Shown piece after piece: positions 27,487-36,513 of a stretch of DNA of 64,000 nucleotides. The stretch is taken from assembly GCF_001922345.1 (NCBI RefSeq), contig NZ_CP018812.1, forward strand, positions 2,108,001 through 2,172,000, read 5' to 3'. A model generated the notes under the pieces. That model ran no database searches and had not been told where the DNA came from. It saw nothing but the letters and a program-made list of their open reading frames with translations. The translations under genes were made by a program, and so were the position numbers. Each line of letters begins with the position of its first letter. Position 1 is the stretch's first letter. The DNA is from Paraburkholderia sp. SOS3 (GTDB taxonomy: Bacteria > Pseudomonadota > Gammaproteobacteria > Burkholderiales > Burkholderiaceae).

Positions 27487-27541
27487 TCAATCGAATCATT
27501 CGAATGATTCGATTGACGCATCATGACGTGCGTCCTAGACT
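27487..27541 (+). promoter_or_regulatory. Predicted promoter of the VOC-MFS-PrpD operon with 30-bp perfect palindrome
   Basis: Bases 27487-27516 form a perfect 30-bp palindrome centred between 27501 and 27502; its right half reads CGAATGATTCGATTGA from 27501. Its end overlaps a -35 element TTGACG (27513-27518), which is followed after exactly 17 bp by TAGACT (27536-27541), a plausible -10. The VOC start codon lies 48 bp further on. The remaining intergenic sequence (27278-27486) shows no gene. A regulator bound to the palindrome would cover the -35 region. Confidence 0.65.
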
Positions 27542-27588
27542 GCCTCACATCGCGCGCTTCCTGCGCGCCAATTACGAGGAGCGGACCC

Positions 27589-28020
27589 ATGCCCAACTTC
27601 ATCAAACACATTGCTTTCAAAGTCGAGGACGTCGAGAAGGAACGCGCGTTCTATGAGAACGTATTCGGATACCGGCATGTGAACACGGTGTTGCGCAAGG
27701 GCAAAAACGGCGACCACGTCTCGCACCACCTGACCGACGGCTATATGGACCTCACGCTGATCCATTACGAATCGTCGAATGCGGACGAAGCAGACTTCGC
27801 GGGTCCCGCACCATGCATCCATCACATCGGCATGGAAGTGGAAGACCTCGACGCCTTTATCGAACAGATCAAGGCGAACGGCGGCGAGATCCTTACCGCG
27901 CCCGGTCATTTGCCGGTCAAGTTCCGCTCGCCGAATGGCCCGGTGGCCGAAGTCGTGCCGATGAAGCGCTGGGAAAAAGAAACGCTCGCGGCGGGCGTGC
28001 ACGGCGCCGTGCTCGAATAA
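27589..28020 (+). CDS. VOC family protein (glyoxalase/dioxygenase fold)
   Basis: The 143-residue protein has two babbb modules: IKHIAFKVEDVEKERAFYENVFGYRHV and CIHHIGMEVEDLDAFIEQIKANGGEIL. His6 (KHIAF), a Glu near 122 and HHIGME provide likely metal ligands, as in lactoylglutathione lyase-type VOC proteins. It has a strong GAGGAG ribosome site and a predicted promoter with a perfect palindrome. It heads an operon with an MFS permease and an MmgE/PrpD protein, so it probably acts on the same carboxylic-acid substrate, as an isomerase, epimerase or lyase. The reaction is not known. Confidence 0.88.
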   Translation: MPNFIKHIAFKVEDVEKERAFYENVFGYRHVNTVLRKGKNGDHVSHHLTDGYMDLTLIHYESSNADEADFAGPAPCIHHIGMEVEDLDAFIEQIKANGGEILTAPGHLPVKFRSPNGPVAEVVPMKRWEKETLAAGVHGAVLE

Positions 28021-28251
28021 GCGAGGCGCGCCGGCCCGCGCATTTACAACGCGCTCACAGCGCACACACAAGAACGATACGACACAGCCGGCGCCCCTTC
28101 GGCCCGCAAAAAATGCGCGGGCACCCAGCGTTGCAGCAACCGATGTCGCGCCGCGGCGTACGCTGCCATGTCAATGGCGCACGCCCGCGAGCGACGGCAC
28201 AGGCAGTCGCAACCGCGCCGGCTTCGCACGGCGCGCGCATGGAGAGAGACA

Positions 28252-29568
28252 ATGGCATCGGCTCAGCCGCGCAGACGGTTTTCCGCCACCACTGGCGTCC
28301 TGATCGTGTTGTGCATCATGTCGTATCTGATGTACGTCGATCGCACGAATATATCCACGGCGGCGCTCGCGATCCGCCACGATCTTCGCCTCAACAATTC
28401 GCAGCTCGGCATCGTGTTCGCCGCCTTCGCGCTGACTTACGCAGTCGCGATGATTCCGGGCGGCGTGATCGCCGACCGCCTCGGCTCGCGCAAGATGCTC
28501 GCGATCTGCGGCCTGCTGTGGGGCTTCGGCACCTTGCTGACCGGTCTCGCGAGCAGTTTCGCGATGGTGCTGCTCGCGCGCTTTATCGTCGGGCTCGGCG
28601 AAAGCCCGATCGTTCCCACGTCCGCGCGCGCCATGACCGCATGGATGAAACCCGAGCAGCGCGGCTTCGCGCAAGGCATCACGCACGCGTGCGCGCGCCT
28701 TGGCAATGCATCGACGCCGATCGTGGTCGCCGCGCTGATCACCGCCTTCTCATGGCATATCGCGTTCGTCGTTCTCGGCGTCGCGAGCCTCGCGTGGGTC
28801 GTGCTGTGGGTCGGGTACTACCGCGACAATCCGGTCGACCATCCGGACATCACACCGGAAGAACTCGCGCGTCTTCCCGTCAGGACGAGCAAGGTACGCG
28901 TGCCGATGCGCTGGGGCCCGCTGTTGCGCGCGCTGTGGCCGGCCACACTCGTGAGCTTCTGCCATGGGTGGATTCTGTGGTTCTTCCTGAACTGGATGCC
29001 GTCGTTTTTCGCACAGAACTATCACCTGAACATCAAGCACTCGGCGATGTTCAGCTCGGGCATCTTTCTGAGCGGCGTGGTCGGCACGACGCTCGGCGGC
29101 TCGCTCAGCGATCTGCTGCTCAAGCGCACCGGCAATATCCGCCGCGCACGCCAGACGATGATCACGATCGGCTTTCTCGGCCCGATCGTGTTCTTCATTC
29201 CGATGTTTCTGCATCCGTCGCCGAATATCGCGGCGCTGTCTCTCGCGGCCGCGCTGTTCCTCTCCGAACTCGTGACAGCGCCGCTCTGGGCCGTGGCGAT
29301 GGACCTTGCGCCGAATCATGCGGCCACCTCGAGCAGCATCATGAATACGGGCCTCGGCATCGCGGCGTCGGTTTCGCCGCCGATCGTCGGCTGGCTCGTC
29401 GATGCGACGCATTCATGGCAACCAGTGTTCGCGCTATCGATCGCGTGTCTGCTGCTCGGCCCGATCGCCGCGAACTGGATAAGGCCGGACCGGCCCTACC
29501 TCGGAGAACCGCTCGACGAACGACAGGGTTCGCCTGCCGGGTCGTTCGCCGCGCAAAGGAGCGCATAG
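28252..29568 (+). CDS. MFS transporter, anion:cation symporter type
   Basis: The 438-residue permease has twelve predicted helices. Helix 1 runs into YVDRTNISTAALAIRHDL, typical of the ACS family, and loop 2-3 holds GGVIADRLGSRKML. The start at 28252 has a GGAGAG ribosome site; the longer open frame to 28168 lacks one. ACS members import organic anions such as galactonate, glucarate, phthalate or tartrate with protons. The downstream MmgE/PrpD gene starts 3 bp after this stop, so the two are coupled. The likely substrate is a hydroxy- or tricarboxylate. Confidence 0.9.
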   Translation: MASAQPRRRFSATTGVLIVLCIMSYLMYVDRTNISTAALAIRHDLRLNNSQLGIVFAAFALTYAVAMIPGGVIADRLGSRKMLAICGLLWGFGTLLTGLASSFAMVLLARFIVGLGESPIVPTSARAMTAWMKPEQRGFAQGITHACARLGNASTPIVVAALITAFSWHIAFVVLGVASLAWVVLWVGYYRDNPVDHPDITPEELARLPVRTSKVRVPMRWGPLLRALWPATLVSFCHGWILWFFLNWMPSFFAQNYHLNIKHSAMFSSGIFLSGVVGTTLGGSLSDLLLKRTGNIRRARQTMITIGFLGPIVFFIPMFLHPSPNIAALSLAAALFLSELVTAPLWAVAMDLAPNHAATSSSIMNTGLGIAASVSPPIVGWLVDATHSWQPVFALSIACLLLGPIAANWIRPDRPYLGEPLDERQGSPAGSFAAQRSA

Positions 29569-29571
29569 CCC

Positions 29572-31008
29572 ATGTCGGAAAGCACTGCACATTCAGACGC
29601 CGCTGCACCCGCGGCAGCGACGTATGACGTCACGGCCGAGGCCGCCAGCTTCGTCGCAAGCGTCGCATACGAAGACCTGCCGCCTGAACTGGTGGAACTC
29701 GGCAAGATGCACATTCTCGATGCGCTCGGTCTCGCGGTCGCCGGGCAGCGCGCCGAAACCGGCCCCGTGGTTCGGCAGTATCTGGACGAGCTCGGCGTAC
29801 TGAAGGGAGCGTCGAGCGTGCTCGGCACTCACCTCAAAGCGCCGCCGCGCTTTGCCGCATTCGCGAACGGCGTCGCGATCCACGCCGACGATTTCGACGA
29901 CACGCAGCTGGCCGTGGCAAAAGACCGCGTCTACGGACTGCTCACGCATCCCACGGTATCAGCCGTGCCGTCGGCGCTCGCGATGGCCGAAGCGCTAGGC
30001 CGGTCCGGCCGCGACTTCATGCTCGCGTATCACGTCGGTCTCGAAGTCGAGACCAAGATTTGCGAAGCGATTGCGCCCCGTTCGTACGAGAGCGGCTTTC
30101 ACTCGACTGGCTTCTGCGGCGTCTTCGCCTCGGCGGCCGCAGCCGGCAAGATGCGCGGGTTCGACGCGCGCACGCTGCGCCATGTGTTCGGCATTGCCGG
30201 CGCTCAGGCTTGCGGCCTGCGCGAGAACTTCGGCACGATGACGAAGCCTTTCCAGGCCGGCCACGCGGCCGAATGCGGCGTGACGGCGGCCGACCTCGCC
30301 GCATTGGGATGGACAGCCGCGGAGAACATTCTGGAAGCGAAACGCGGCTTTTTTAGCGCATACGGCGGCGGCTGGAATCCTCAGGCAACCGAAGGAAAGT
30401 TCGGCAAGCCGTGGTCCCTGCTGACGCCTGGCATATCGATCAAGCCATTTCCGACGGGATCGCTGACGCATCCGGCAATGGATGCGATGCTCACGCTCAT
30501 CGAAACGCATCGGATCGAGGCCACCGACGTCGCCCAGGTTCGCGTCGGCACGAACCGGCAGATGCTCAACACGCTGATTCATCACCGTCCGAAGACCGGA
30601 TTACAGGGCAAATTCAGCATGGAGTACTGCATGGCGGTGCTTCTTGTCAGGCGCCGCGCGGGACTCGGCGAATTCACGGACGACGTCGTCAACCACCCCG
30701 ATCTGCAGCAGATGCTTGGCCGCGTGGACTTCTATAACAACCCGCAAGCCGACGCGGCCGGCGCCGACAGGATGCGCTCATACGTCGAGGTCAAGCTGAA
30801 GGATGGACGCCTCTTCTCGGCGCAAAACGATTTTGCCAGGGGCAGCCCGCAAAAGCCGATGTCGTTCGACGATGCCGTGCGAAAGTTTCGCGGCTGCACG
30901 GACTTTGCGGGTCTATCCGAAAGCAAGGCCGACCGCATTATTTCTGCCGTTCAGGGCCTCGCGAAAGTGGACAGCATGAGCACGGTTTTCAAAGGGCTAT
31001 TCGACTGA
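29572..31008 (+). CDS. MmgE/PrpD family protein
   Basis: The 478-residue protein is a full-length member of the 2-methylcitrate dehydratase/cis-aconitate decarboxylase family. Visible signatures are DALGLAVAGQRAE, FANGVAIHADDFDDTQ (the DD metal or substrate motif), LAYHVGLEVETKICEA, FHSTGFCGVFASAAAAGK, GTMTKPFQAGHAAECGV and FPTGSLTHPAMDAML. Reported activities range from dehydration of methylcitrate to decarboxylation of aconitate. With an organic-anion symporter and a VOC protein in one operon, catabolism of an unsaturated or hydroxylated tricarboxylate is plausible but unproven. Confidence 0.9.
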   Translation: MSESTAHSDAAAPAAATYDVTAEAASFVASVAYEDLPPELVELGKMHILDALGLAVAGQRAETGPVVRQYLDELGVLKGASSVLGTHLKAPPRFAAFANGVAIHADDFDDTQLAVAKDRVYGLLTHPTVSAVPSALAMAEALGRSGRDFMLAYHVGLEVETKICEAIAPRSYESGFHSTGFCGVFASAAAAGKMRGFDARTLRHVFGIAGAQACGLRENFGTMTKPFQAGHAAECGVTAADLAALGWTAAENILEAKRGFFSAYGGGWNPQATEGKFGKPWSLLTPGISIKPFPTGSLTHPAMDAMLTLIETHRIEATDVAQVRVGTNRQMLNTLIHHRPKTGLQGKFSMEYCMAVLLVRRRAGLGEFTDDVVNHPDLQQMLGRVDFYNNPQADAAGADRMRSYVEVKLKDGRLFSAQNDFARGSPQKPMSFDDAVRKFRGCTDFAGLSESKADRIISAVQGLAKVDSMSTVFKGLFD

Positions 31009-31056
31009 TCCGCGAGCGGGTTGCCGCCCAACGCGCCGTTGGCGGGCGTCGTGGAC

Positions 31057-31086
31057 GCATACCCGTGCATACCCGCAGATACCCGC
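31057..31086. repeat. Three-copy 10-bp tandem repeat (ATACCCG core)
   Basis: GCATACCCGT, GCATACCCGC and AGATACCCGC follow one another in the 85-bp gap between the MmgE/PrpD stop and the convergent flavin oxidoreductase stop at 31094. The tract is short and imperfect. It resembles the other small tandem duplications near gene ends in this window. Confidence 0.6.
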
Positions 31087-31093
31087 GCCGCGT

Positions 31094-32476
31094 TCACGCC
31101 TGCGGCTCGATGTTCGGATTGAGCCTGAAGAAGTTCGCCGGATCGTATTTCGCTTTTATCCGGGCCAGCCGCGTATGATTGCTGCCGAATGCCGCTCGAA
31201 CCTCGGCCGCGCTTTCATCGCTTAGAAAATTCACAAGAAACGTGTTCGCCGAGTGCGGCCGCAGCGCGTTCGCAAAGTCGCGTGCCCAGCCGATATTGCG
31301 CTCCGTGTCTCGCTGTTCGATCCATTTCGCTTCGATCGCAACGTTGAAGCCCGCGTCGCGCTGCGAGTATGCGGTGTCCGCGACGCCGATATTGCGCACC
31401 GCACCGTCGAATATCTGCAGCAGAACCATACTCAACGGCGACGCGGCCAGATTGCTTTGCTCGACGATCAGCTCGATCGCTGCGTCGCTCAGTTCCTTGA
31501 TGAACGTCGAACGCCAGTAGTTGTGGATGCCGTCGGGGTTGCCTTGATCGGCAAGTCTCTGCATGTCGGGAAACGGCATCGACTGCACCGCTGCAAAGAG
31601 CGGCGTGCCCATTTCGAGCAGCGGCCGCGTGACGCGCTCGCCGTCGCTTTCGGTTCCGCAGTAGCACATCATCAACGCGACCGCGGGTGTCCCGTCCGGC
31701 GTCGACATCAGGCCCGCGTAGACGGTCAGTTCGTCGGGCGCGTGCGCCATGAAGTCGCGGTACGAGCGCAGCACTTTCACGGCTTCGTTGCGCGGATACG
31801 CGACGAAGCCGCCGTACACCTTTGAAACCGGATGTGCGCGAAAAGTCAGCGACGAGACGATCCCGAAGTTACCGGCGCCGCCCCGAATCGCCCAGAACAG
31901 ATCCGCATGCTCCGACTGATGTGCGGTCAGCGTCTCCCCTTGCGCCGTAACGATTTCGCACGACAACAAGCTGTCGCACGTCAAACCGTAGCGGCGCGAC
32001 AGCCAGCCGCATCCGCCGCCGAGCATGAGTCCCGCGACGCCAACCTTCGATACGACGCCCGTCGGCACCGCGAGCCCGAACCGATGCGTGGCGCGATCGA
32101 GATCTTCGAGCAAGGCGCCCCCCTGTACCGTCACGGTCGGCGTGTCTTCATCGACGATGACCTGCTTCATCGGCGACAGGTCGATCACGAGTCCGTCGTC
32201 GCACAGCGCATGGCCGGCCACATTGTGTCCTCCACCCTTCACCGCCACGACCAGATCGTTTTCTCGCGCGAAATTCACCGCTTGAGCAATCTCGTGAGTC
32301 GATGAACACTGCACGATCAGGCCCGGCGATCTGGATATTCTCCTGTTCCAGATGGCGCGTGCCGCTTCATAAGCAGGCGTATCGGGATAAAAGGCCTTTC
32401 CACTGAAGCTCTCAATAAATCGACTCAGAATTTCGGAAGTAACGCTCGATCCATCGCGCTTTTTAAGACTTGCCAT
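31094..32476 (-). CDS. FAD-binding oxidoreductase (berberine-bridge-enzyme-like)
   Basis: The 460-residue protein starts at 32476 with a GAGAGGA ribosome site. It has a PCMH-type FAD-binding domain: VAVKGGGHNVAGHA with H84 as the probable site of covalent FAD attachment, VTVQGGALLEDLDRATHRFG, and VGVAGLMLGGGCGWLSRRYG. The C-terminal BBE domain ends YDPANFFRLNPNIEP, the usual closing motif. C156 is not spaced like the second FAD-linking cysteine of GOOX or BBE, so single covalent attachment is more likely. Family members oxidise sugars, alcohols or alkaloids with O2. No signal peptide is evident. Confidence 0.9.
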   Translation of the reverse strand: MASLKKRDGSSVTSEILSRFIESFSGKAFYPDTPAYEAARAIWNRRISRSPGLIVQCSSTHEIAQAVNFARENDLVVAVKGGGHNVAGHALCDDGLVIDLSPMKQVIVDEDTPTVTVQGGALLEDLDRATHRFGLAVPTGVVSKVGVAGLMLGGGCGWLSRRYGLTCDSLLSCEIVTAQGETLTAHQSEHADLFWAIRGGAGNFGIVSSLTFRAHPVSKVYGGFVAYPRNEAVKVLRSYRDFMAHAPDELTVYAGLMSTPDGTPAVALMMCYCGTESDGERVTRPLLEMGTPLFAAVQSMPFPDMQRLADQGNPDGIHNYWRSTFIKELSDAAIELIVEQSNLAASPLSMVLLQIFDGAVRNIGVADTAYSQRDAGFNVAIEAKWIEQRDTERNIGWARDFANALRPHSANTFLVNFLSDESAAEVRAAFGSNHTRLARIKAKYDPANFFRLNPNIEPQA

Positions 32477-32759
32477 ATGCGTCCTCTCTTTTGCTGAAAG
32501 TTGAATGGAAAAAGCATCGCCCGGCAATGCGATAGCCTTGAAAACCTTCGACGATCGTAATTCACGGATTGCATCGGCCCGACACGCAGGGCGAATGCAG
32601 CATCGACCAGGCGAAACCGATAAGCCATTCGACTTCCTGTTTCGAACGCGCGAAAAAAGCGTTATTTATATATATGGCAATGCAAATTGGCGACACCTAG
32701 TTCTTAGGAACTAGAGAAGCAAAACGTTAAATCTATATTTATTGTCTCTTTAAAGCGGT

Positions 32760-33674
32760 TTAGCGAACCTGGCCGCCGACAATACGCGGAATTTCCGCAA
32801 CCAGATAGTCGAGCAGCGCTCGCACCGAAGGTAACTGGTTCTGTCCGTACGGCACCAGCGCCGTCAGGCTCGCGTCGCCCGCCGTCCAGTCGGGCAGCAC
32901 CCGCACAAGCTGACCTTGCTCGAGTTCGGCGCGGCAGACATATCCGGGCAACGCAACGATGCCGAGGCCGCCGACCGCCGCGTCCTTCAGCGTCAACATG
33001 CAGTCGGTCATCAGGACGGGCTCGATGCGCAGCGTCTGAATGTCGCCGTCGCGATGCCGAAGCGACCATTGGAACGGCACGCCCTCGCGAATCATGAACA
33101 GGGCCGGCCGGTGCAGCAGATCGTCGGGCCGCTGGATCGGTTCCGCGCTCTCGATGTATTGCGGGCTGCAAAACAGCATCCACGGTGTTGGCGCAAGCGG
33201 CCGTTGAATCAGGTTCGAGTCCTGCAACGGCACCGAGTGCGCGCGGACCGCGACGTCGAAGCCCTCGGCCACGATATCGACTTCCGCATCGCATGTACGC
33301 TGAAGCAGCCGGATTTGCGGAAACTGCCGGCCGAATTCCGGCAACAGCTTGCTCATGACAAATTGGGACGTGGCAACCGCCACCGAAATGCGCACGAGCC
33401 CGCTCGGCACGGTCATGCGCTGGCGCACCGCGCATTCGGCCGCCTGCGCCTGCTGCAGCATCAGGCGCGCGCGGCGGTAAAACTCGGCGCCGATATCCGT
33501 CACCGCGAACTGCCGCGAGGTGCGGTTGATCAACCGGGCGCCGAGTTGACCTTCGAGCTGGTTGATCCGATAGCTGATGGTCGATTTGGGCAGCGCGAGC
33601 GCGCGAGCGGCCGCGGTAATGCTCTTATGGTCGACAACCTGCACGAAGTAGTACACGTCGTTCAGATCCAACAT
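32760..33674 (-). CDS. LysR family transcriptional regulator
   Basis: The 304-residue protein has an N-terminal winged helix (MLDLNDVYYFVQVVDHKSIT, AAARALALPKSTISYRINQL, GARLINRTSRQFAVTDIGAEF). A periplasmic-binding-like effector domain with EGFDVAVRAHSVPLQDSNL follows. It is divergent from the isochorismatase-like hydrolase gene, separated by 283 bp containing a short inverted repeat, so it may regulate that gene and itself. The effector is unknown. Confidence 0.93.
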   Translation of the reverse strand: MLDLNDVYYFVQVVDHKSITAAARALALPKSTISYRINQLEGQLGARLINRTSRQFAVTDIGAEFYRRARLMLQQAQAAECAVRQRMTVPSGLVRISVAVATSQFVMSKLLPEFGRQFPQIRLLQRTCDAEVDIVAEGFDVAVRAHSVPLQDSNLIQRPLAPTPWMLFCSPQYIESAEPIQRPDDLLHRPALFMIREGVPFQWSLRHRDGDIQTLRIEPVLMTDCMLTLKDAAVGGLGIVALPGYVCRAELEQGQLVRVLPDWTAGDASLTALVPYGQNQLPSVRALLDYLVAEIPRIVGGQVR

Positions 33675-33771
33675 TGATCGCTTTCCTTAGTGGGCGTCGA
33701 GGGAAGCGTCCATCGGGCTGGATGGCGCGTATTTACGATGCATATCTTACATTCCCTTCGATGCTAAATCG

Positions 33772-33783
33772 TTGTACATACAA
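33772..33783. promoter_or_regulatory. Short inverted repeat TTGTA-CA-TACAA in a divergent LysR promoter region
   Basis: TTGTACATACAA is a 12-bp palindrome-like element with 5-bp arms, about 100 bp upstream of the LysR start and 175 bp upstream of the hydrolase start. LysR regulators bind such interrupted dyads in the gap between themselves and a divergent target. The rest of the 283-bp gap shows AT-rich patches but no assignable promoter. Confidence 0.35.
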
Positions 33784-33957
33784 TTGGACGCTGCGTGCGA
33801 CAGCTATGCCACAAACGGCCTGCCTCGTTGAAACCGCGCGAAACCGGCGCGATGCCGATCGTCCAGAATCTTGCACGCACCTTCCGGCGCCACAGCCTTG
33901 CTTAATGCAGACGGCGCGCCAACCATCCGTGGTTCCACGCAAACAAAGGTGACGACG

Positions 33958-34572
33958 ATGGCTCAATCCCGTACCCGCATGACCCGCGACAATACTGCCG
34001 TTCTGCTGATCGACCATCAGGTCGGACTTTTCACGGGCGTGCGCGACATCGGCGTGGGCGAGCTCAAGCACAACGTCGTCGGCCTGGCCAAGGCCGCACG
34101 GGCGCTCGATCTACCCGTGATCGCGGTCACGACCGCACGCGACAGCATGTGGGGACCCACCATCCCGGAGCTGCGCGCGGTGCTCGGCGACGATCCGATT
34201 CTCGACCGCTCGACCGTCAATGCATGGGACGAGCCGCGTTTCGTCGAAAAGGTAAAGGCCACGGGCCGCGACCATCTGATCATCGCAGGCCTCAGTTTCG
34301 AGGTCTGCGCGTCGCTTCCTGCGATTTCGGCGCGCGACGAAGGCTTCCAGCCCGTGGTGGCGCTCGATGCCTGCGGCACCTTCAGCAGCTACAAGCACGA
34401 GGCCGGGTTGGCGCGCCTCGTCGCACTGGGCATCGAAGTGTCCGACTACGCGACGACCATGGTCGAGATCATGGGCGACAACGCCGATCCGCAGGCCGCC
34501 GCGGTCTACGAGGCGCTCGACATGCCGTTCGCCACGCTCATGGGCCAGGTCGCGCACGGATACGCAAGATAG
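33958..34572 (+). CDS. Isochorismatase-family cysteine hydrolase (YcaC-like)
   Basis: The 204-residue protein has the cysteine-hydrolase triad elements. D19 lies in VLLIDHQVGLF, an internal lysine in the VEKVKATGRDHLIIAG segment, and C117 in GLSFEVCASLPA. NAWDEPRFV and the long C-terminal helix are characteristic of the YcaC subgroup, which forms octamers. The start at 33958 has an AAAGGTGA ribosome site; the frame runs further upstream without one. The substrate is unknown. It is followed by an alpha/beta hydrolase 104 bp downstream. Confidence 0.88.
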   Translation: MAQSRTRMTRDNTAVLLIDHQVGLFTGVRDIGVGELKHNVVGLAKAARALDLPVIAVTTARDSMWGPTIPELRAVLGDDPILDRSTVNAWDEPRFVEKVKATGRDHLIIAGLSFEVCASLPAISARDEGFQPVVALDACGTFSSYKHEAGLARLVALGIEVSDYATTMVEIMGDNADPQAAAVYEALDMPFATLMGQVAHGYAR

Positions 34573-34676
34573 GCGCTGCATTCGGCATGGTCGGCGCGCC
34601 GGTTCGCCGAACCCATCGCCCGTCGAGTATCCGCCGTACCCGCTGTTCCGAGCATCTGCTGCACCGCGAGGCTTCC

Positions 34677-35597
34677 ATGCTACAGACCGACACGGTTCTT
34701 CCGATCGAAGTTTTTCCGCTGTCGCAACCGGACAGCGAGGCCAGGCCCGAACTCCATCGCGCGTTCAAGCGAGCGTGGTCTCGTGTGCTGACCGGCATTT
34801 CGCCGCGCGTGGTCTACGATGCCTTCTTCGCGATGACGCCGCCGGCACCCGGCGTATCGCTGCATCCGTCCACCGACGCAGCCGTGCCCGGCTGGGTTTG
34901 CGTGCCCGAGGACCGCGTCGAGGATCAGGCCCTGCTGTATCTGCACGGCGGCGCGTACACGATGGGCACGGCGCCCGCGTATCGCGGGCTCGTCAGCCAG
35001 ATCGCCGCCCGTGCGCGACGGACCGCCTTTATCCTCGAATATCCGCTGGCGCCCGAGACCGCCTTGCCCGCGGCCCTCGACCTCGCGAGCGCCGCCGTCG
35101 AGCGCCTGTCGTTCTTTTATCGCAAAGTCGGCCTGGTGGGCGACTCGGCCGGCGGCGGGCTCACGCTCGCTACGCTCGCGCAAACCACGAAGCCGTCAGC
35201 CGCGGTGGTGTTCTCTCCATGGACGGACCTCAGCCTGAGCGGTCCCAGCATCCGCGACCGCGCGGCCAGGGATCTGCTTCTCGAAGAAAACGCCCTGCGT
35301 GCAGCGGCAACCGGATATCTACGGTTCGCCGCCGCAGACGATCCGCGTGCTTCACCGTTGTTCGGCATTCCAGATCGCCTCCCGCCGCTGCTGATTCAGG
35401 TCGGTTCCGACGAAATTCTGTACGACGATGCCCTGCGCTACGCGAGACAAGCGCGCGACCGGGGCCATGACGTGACGCTCGAGGAATGGTCGGGCATGCA
35501 ACATGTCTTTCAGCAAAGCGTCGAGGAACTCGAAGCGGCCCGGCACGCGCTCGATCACGCGGCCGCGTTTCTCGGCAAGCACATGGACAATCGTTGA
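34677..35597 (+). CDS. Alpha/beta hydrolase, hormone-sensitive-lipase-like (GDXG family)
   Basis: The 306-residue protein has the HGG oxyanion motif YLHGGAYTMG (89-98), the nucleophile elbow GDSAGGG with S157, an acid in VGSDEILYDDA near 247 and the histidine in GMQHVFQ near 278. EYPLAPETALPAAL between them is typical for family IV esterases and lipases. It acts on short-chain esters or lactones in the cytosol; the true substrate is unknown. A LysR gene starts 8 bp after its stop on the same strand, which suggests co-transcription. Confidence 0.9.
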   Translation: MLQTDTVLPIEVFPLSQPDSEARPELHRAFKRAWSRVLTGISPRVVYDAFFAMTPPAPGVSLHPSTDAAVPGWVCVPEDRVEDQALLYLHGGAYTMGTAPAYRGLVSQIAARARRTAFILEYPLAPETALPAALDLASAAVERLSFFYRKVGLVGDSAGGGLTLATLAQTTKPSAAVVFSPWTDLSLSGPSIRDRAARDLLLEENALRAAATGYLRFAAADDPRASPLFGIPDRLPPLLIQVGSDEILYDDALRYARQARDRGHDVTLEEWSGMQHVFQQSVEELEAARHALDHAAAFLGKHMDNR

Positions 35598-35604
35598 TCG
35601 AGCC

Positions 35605-36513
35605 ATGTCCTCCTTGCGCAATCTGACTTTCGAACATCTGCTCGTCTACATTGCCGTGATCGAAACCGGTTCGCTCACGCGAGCGGCAAGGCGTATGTCC
35701 GTGTGCAAGTCGGTGGTCAGCAAAAGCATTCAACGACTCGAACTCGAGCTCGGCGTAAGTCTGATCGTCAGAACCACGCGGCGCATCAGTGTCACGGAAG
35801 CTGGTGCGTCGTTCTTCGAAGCCTGTCGCGAGATGGCGCGCCTCGCGGACGAAGCCGTGTCCCTCGTCAGTCCTTCGGCTCACGCACTGCACGGCACATT
35901 GCGCGTGGCGTCTTCTGTCGAATACAGCGCAGCCGTGCTCGCCCCGGTGCTTGCCCGCCTGCGCAGCGAGCATCCGGACCTGTGCATCGAAATGATGTCG
36001 GGCGACCGCTATATCGATCTCGTTGTCGAAGGGGTCGACGTGGCGGTCCGCGTAGGCGAATTGACCGACTCGAGCCATCGCGCGCTGCGTATCGGCGAGG
36101 TGTCGAAATGGCTCGTCGCAAGCCCCGATTTCCTGCTGCGCAACACGCTGCCGGTCGAGATTGCCGATGCGGGGAAGGTGCCGTTCGTGGCCCTGTCGGT
36201 GCTTGCGCATCAGTCGCGTTGCCACCTCGTTCGCACTGCCGGGCGGGATTCGCTCGAGATCAACTTCGACGCCTGCCTCGTCGCGGACACCATGTACGCA
36301 TGCCGGGCGGCGGCTGCAAACGGCGCCGGCCTCACGCTGCTGTCCGATTTCACCGTGCATGCGGATATCGACGCAGGGCGGCTCGTGCGCGTCTACGACG
36401 ACTGGTCGAGCCCCGCCCTGCCCATTCATGTGCTGTTTCCGCCCGGCAAGCACACACCGCTGAAAGTGCGGACCTTCGTGGATACGCTCAAAGCCCACAT
36501 CGGCGCCTGTTGA
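35605..36513 (+). CDS. LysR family transcriptional regulator
   Basis: The 302-residue regulator has the usual N-terminal helix-turn-helix (FEHLLVYIAVIETGSLTRAA, CKSVVSKSIQRLELELGVSL, RTTRRISVTEAGASFF). The substrate-binding domain has VVEGVDVAVRVGELTDSSHR and the C-terminal LLSDFTVHADIDAGRL. The ATG at 35605 is preceded by the stop of the esterase gene 8 bp upstream. Its end overlaps the tail of a cupin pseudogene on the other strand by 26 bp. Confidence 0.92.
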   Translation: MSSLRNLTFEHLLVYIAVIETGSLTRAARRMSVCKSVVSKSIQRLELELGVSLIVRTTRRISVTEAGASFFEACREMARLADEAVSLVSPSAHALHGTLRVASSVEYSAAVLAPVLARLRSEHPDLCIEMMSGDRYIDLVVEGVDVAVRVGELTDSSHRALRIGEVSKWLVASPDFLLRNTLPVEIADAGKVPFVALSVLAHQSRCHLVRTAGRDSLEINFDACLVADTMYACRAAAANGAGLTLLSDFTVHADIDAGRLVRVYDDWSSPALPIHVLFPPGKHTPLKVRTFVDTLKAHIGAC

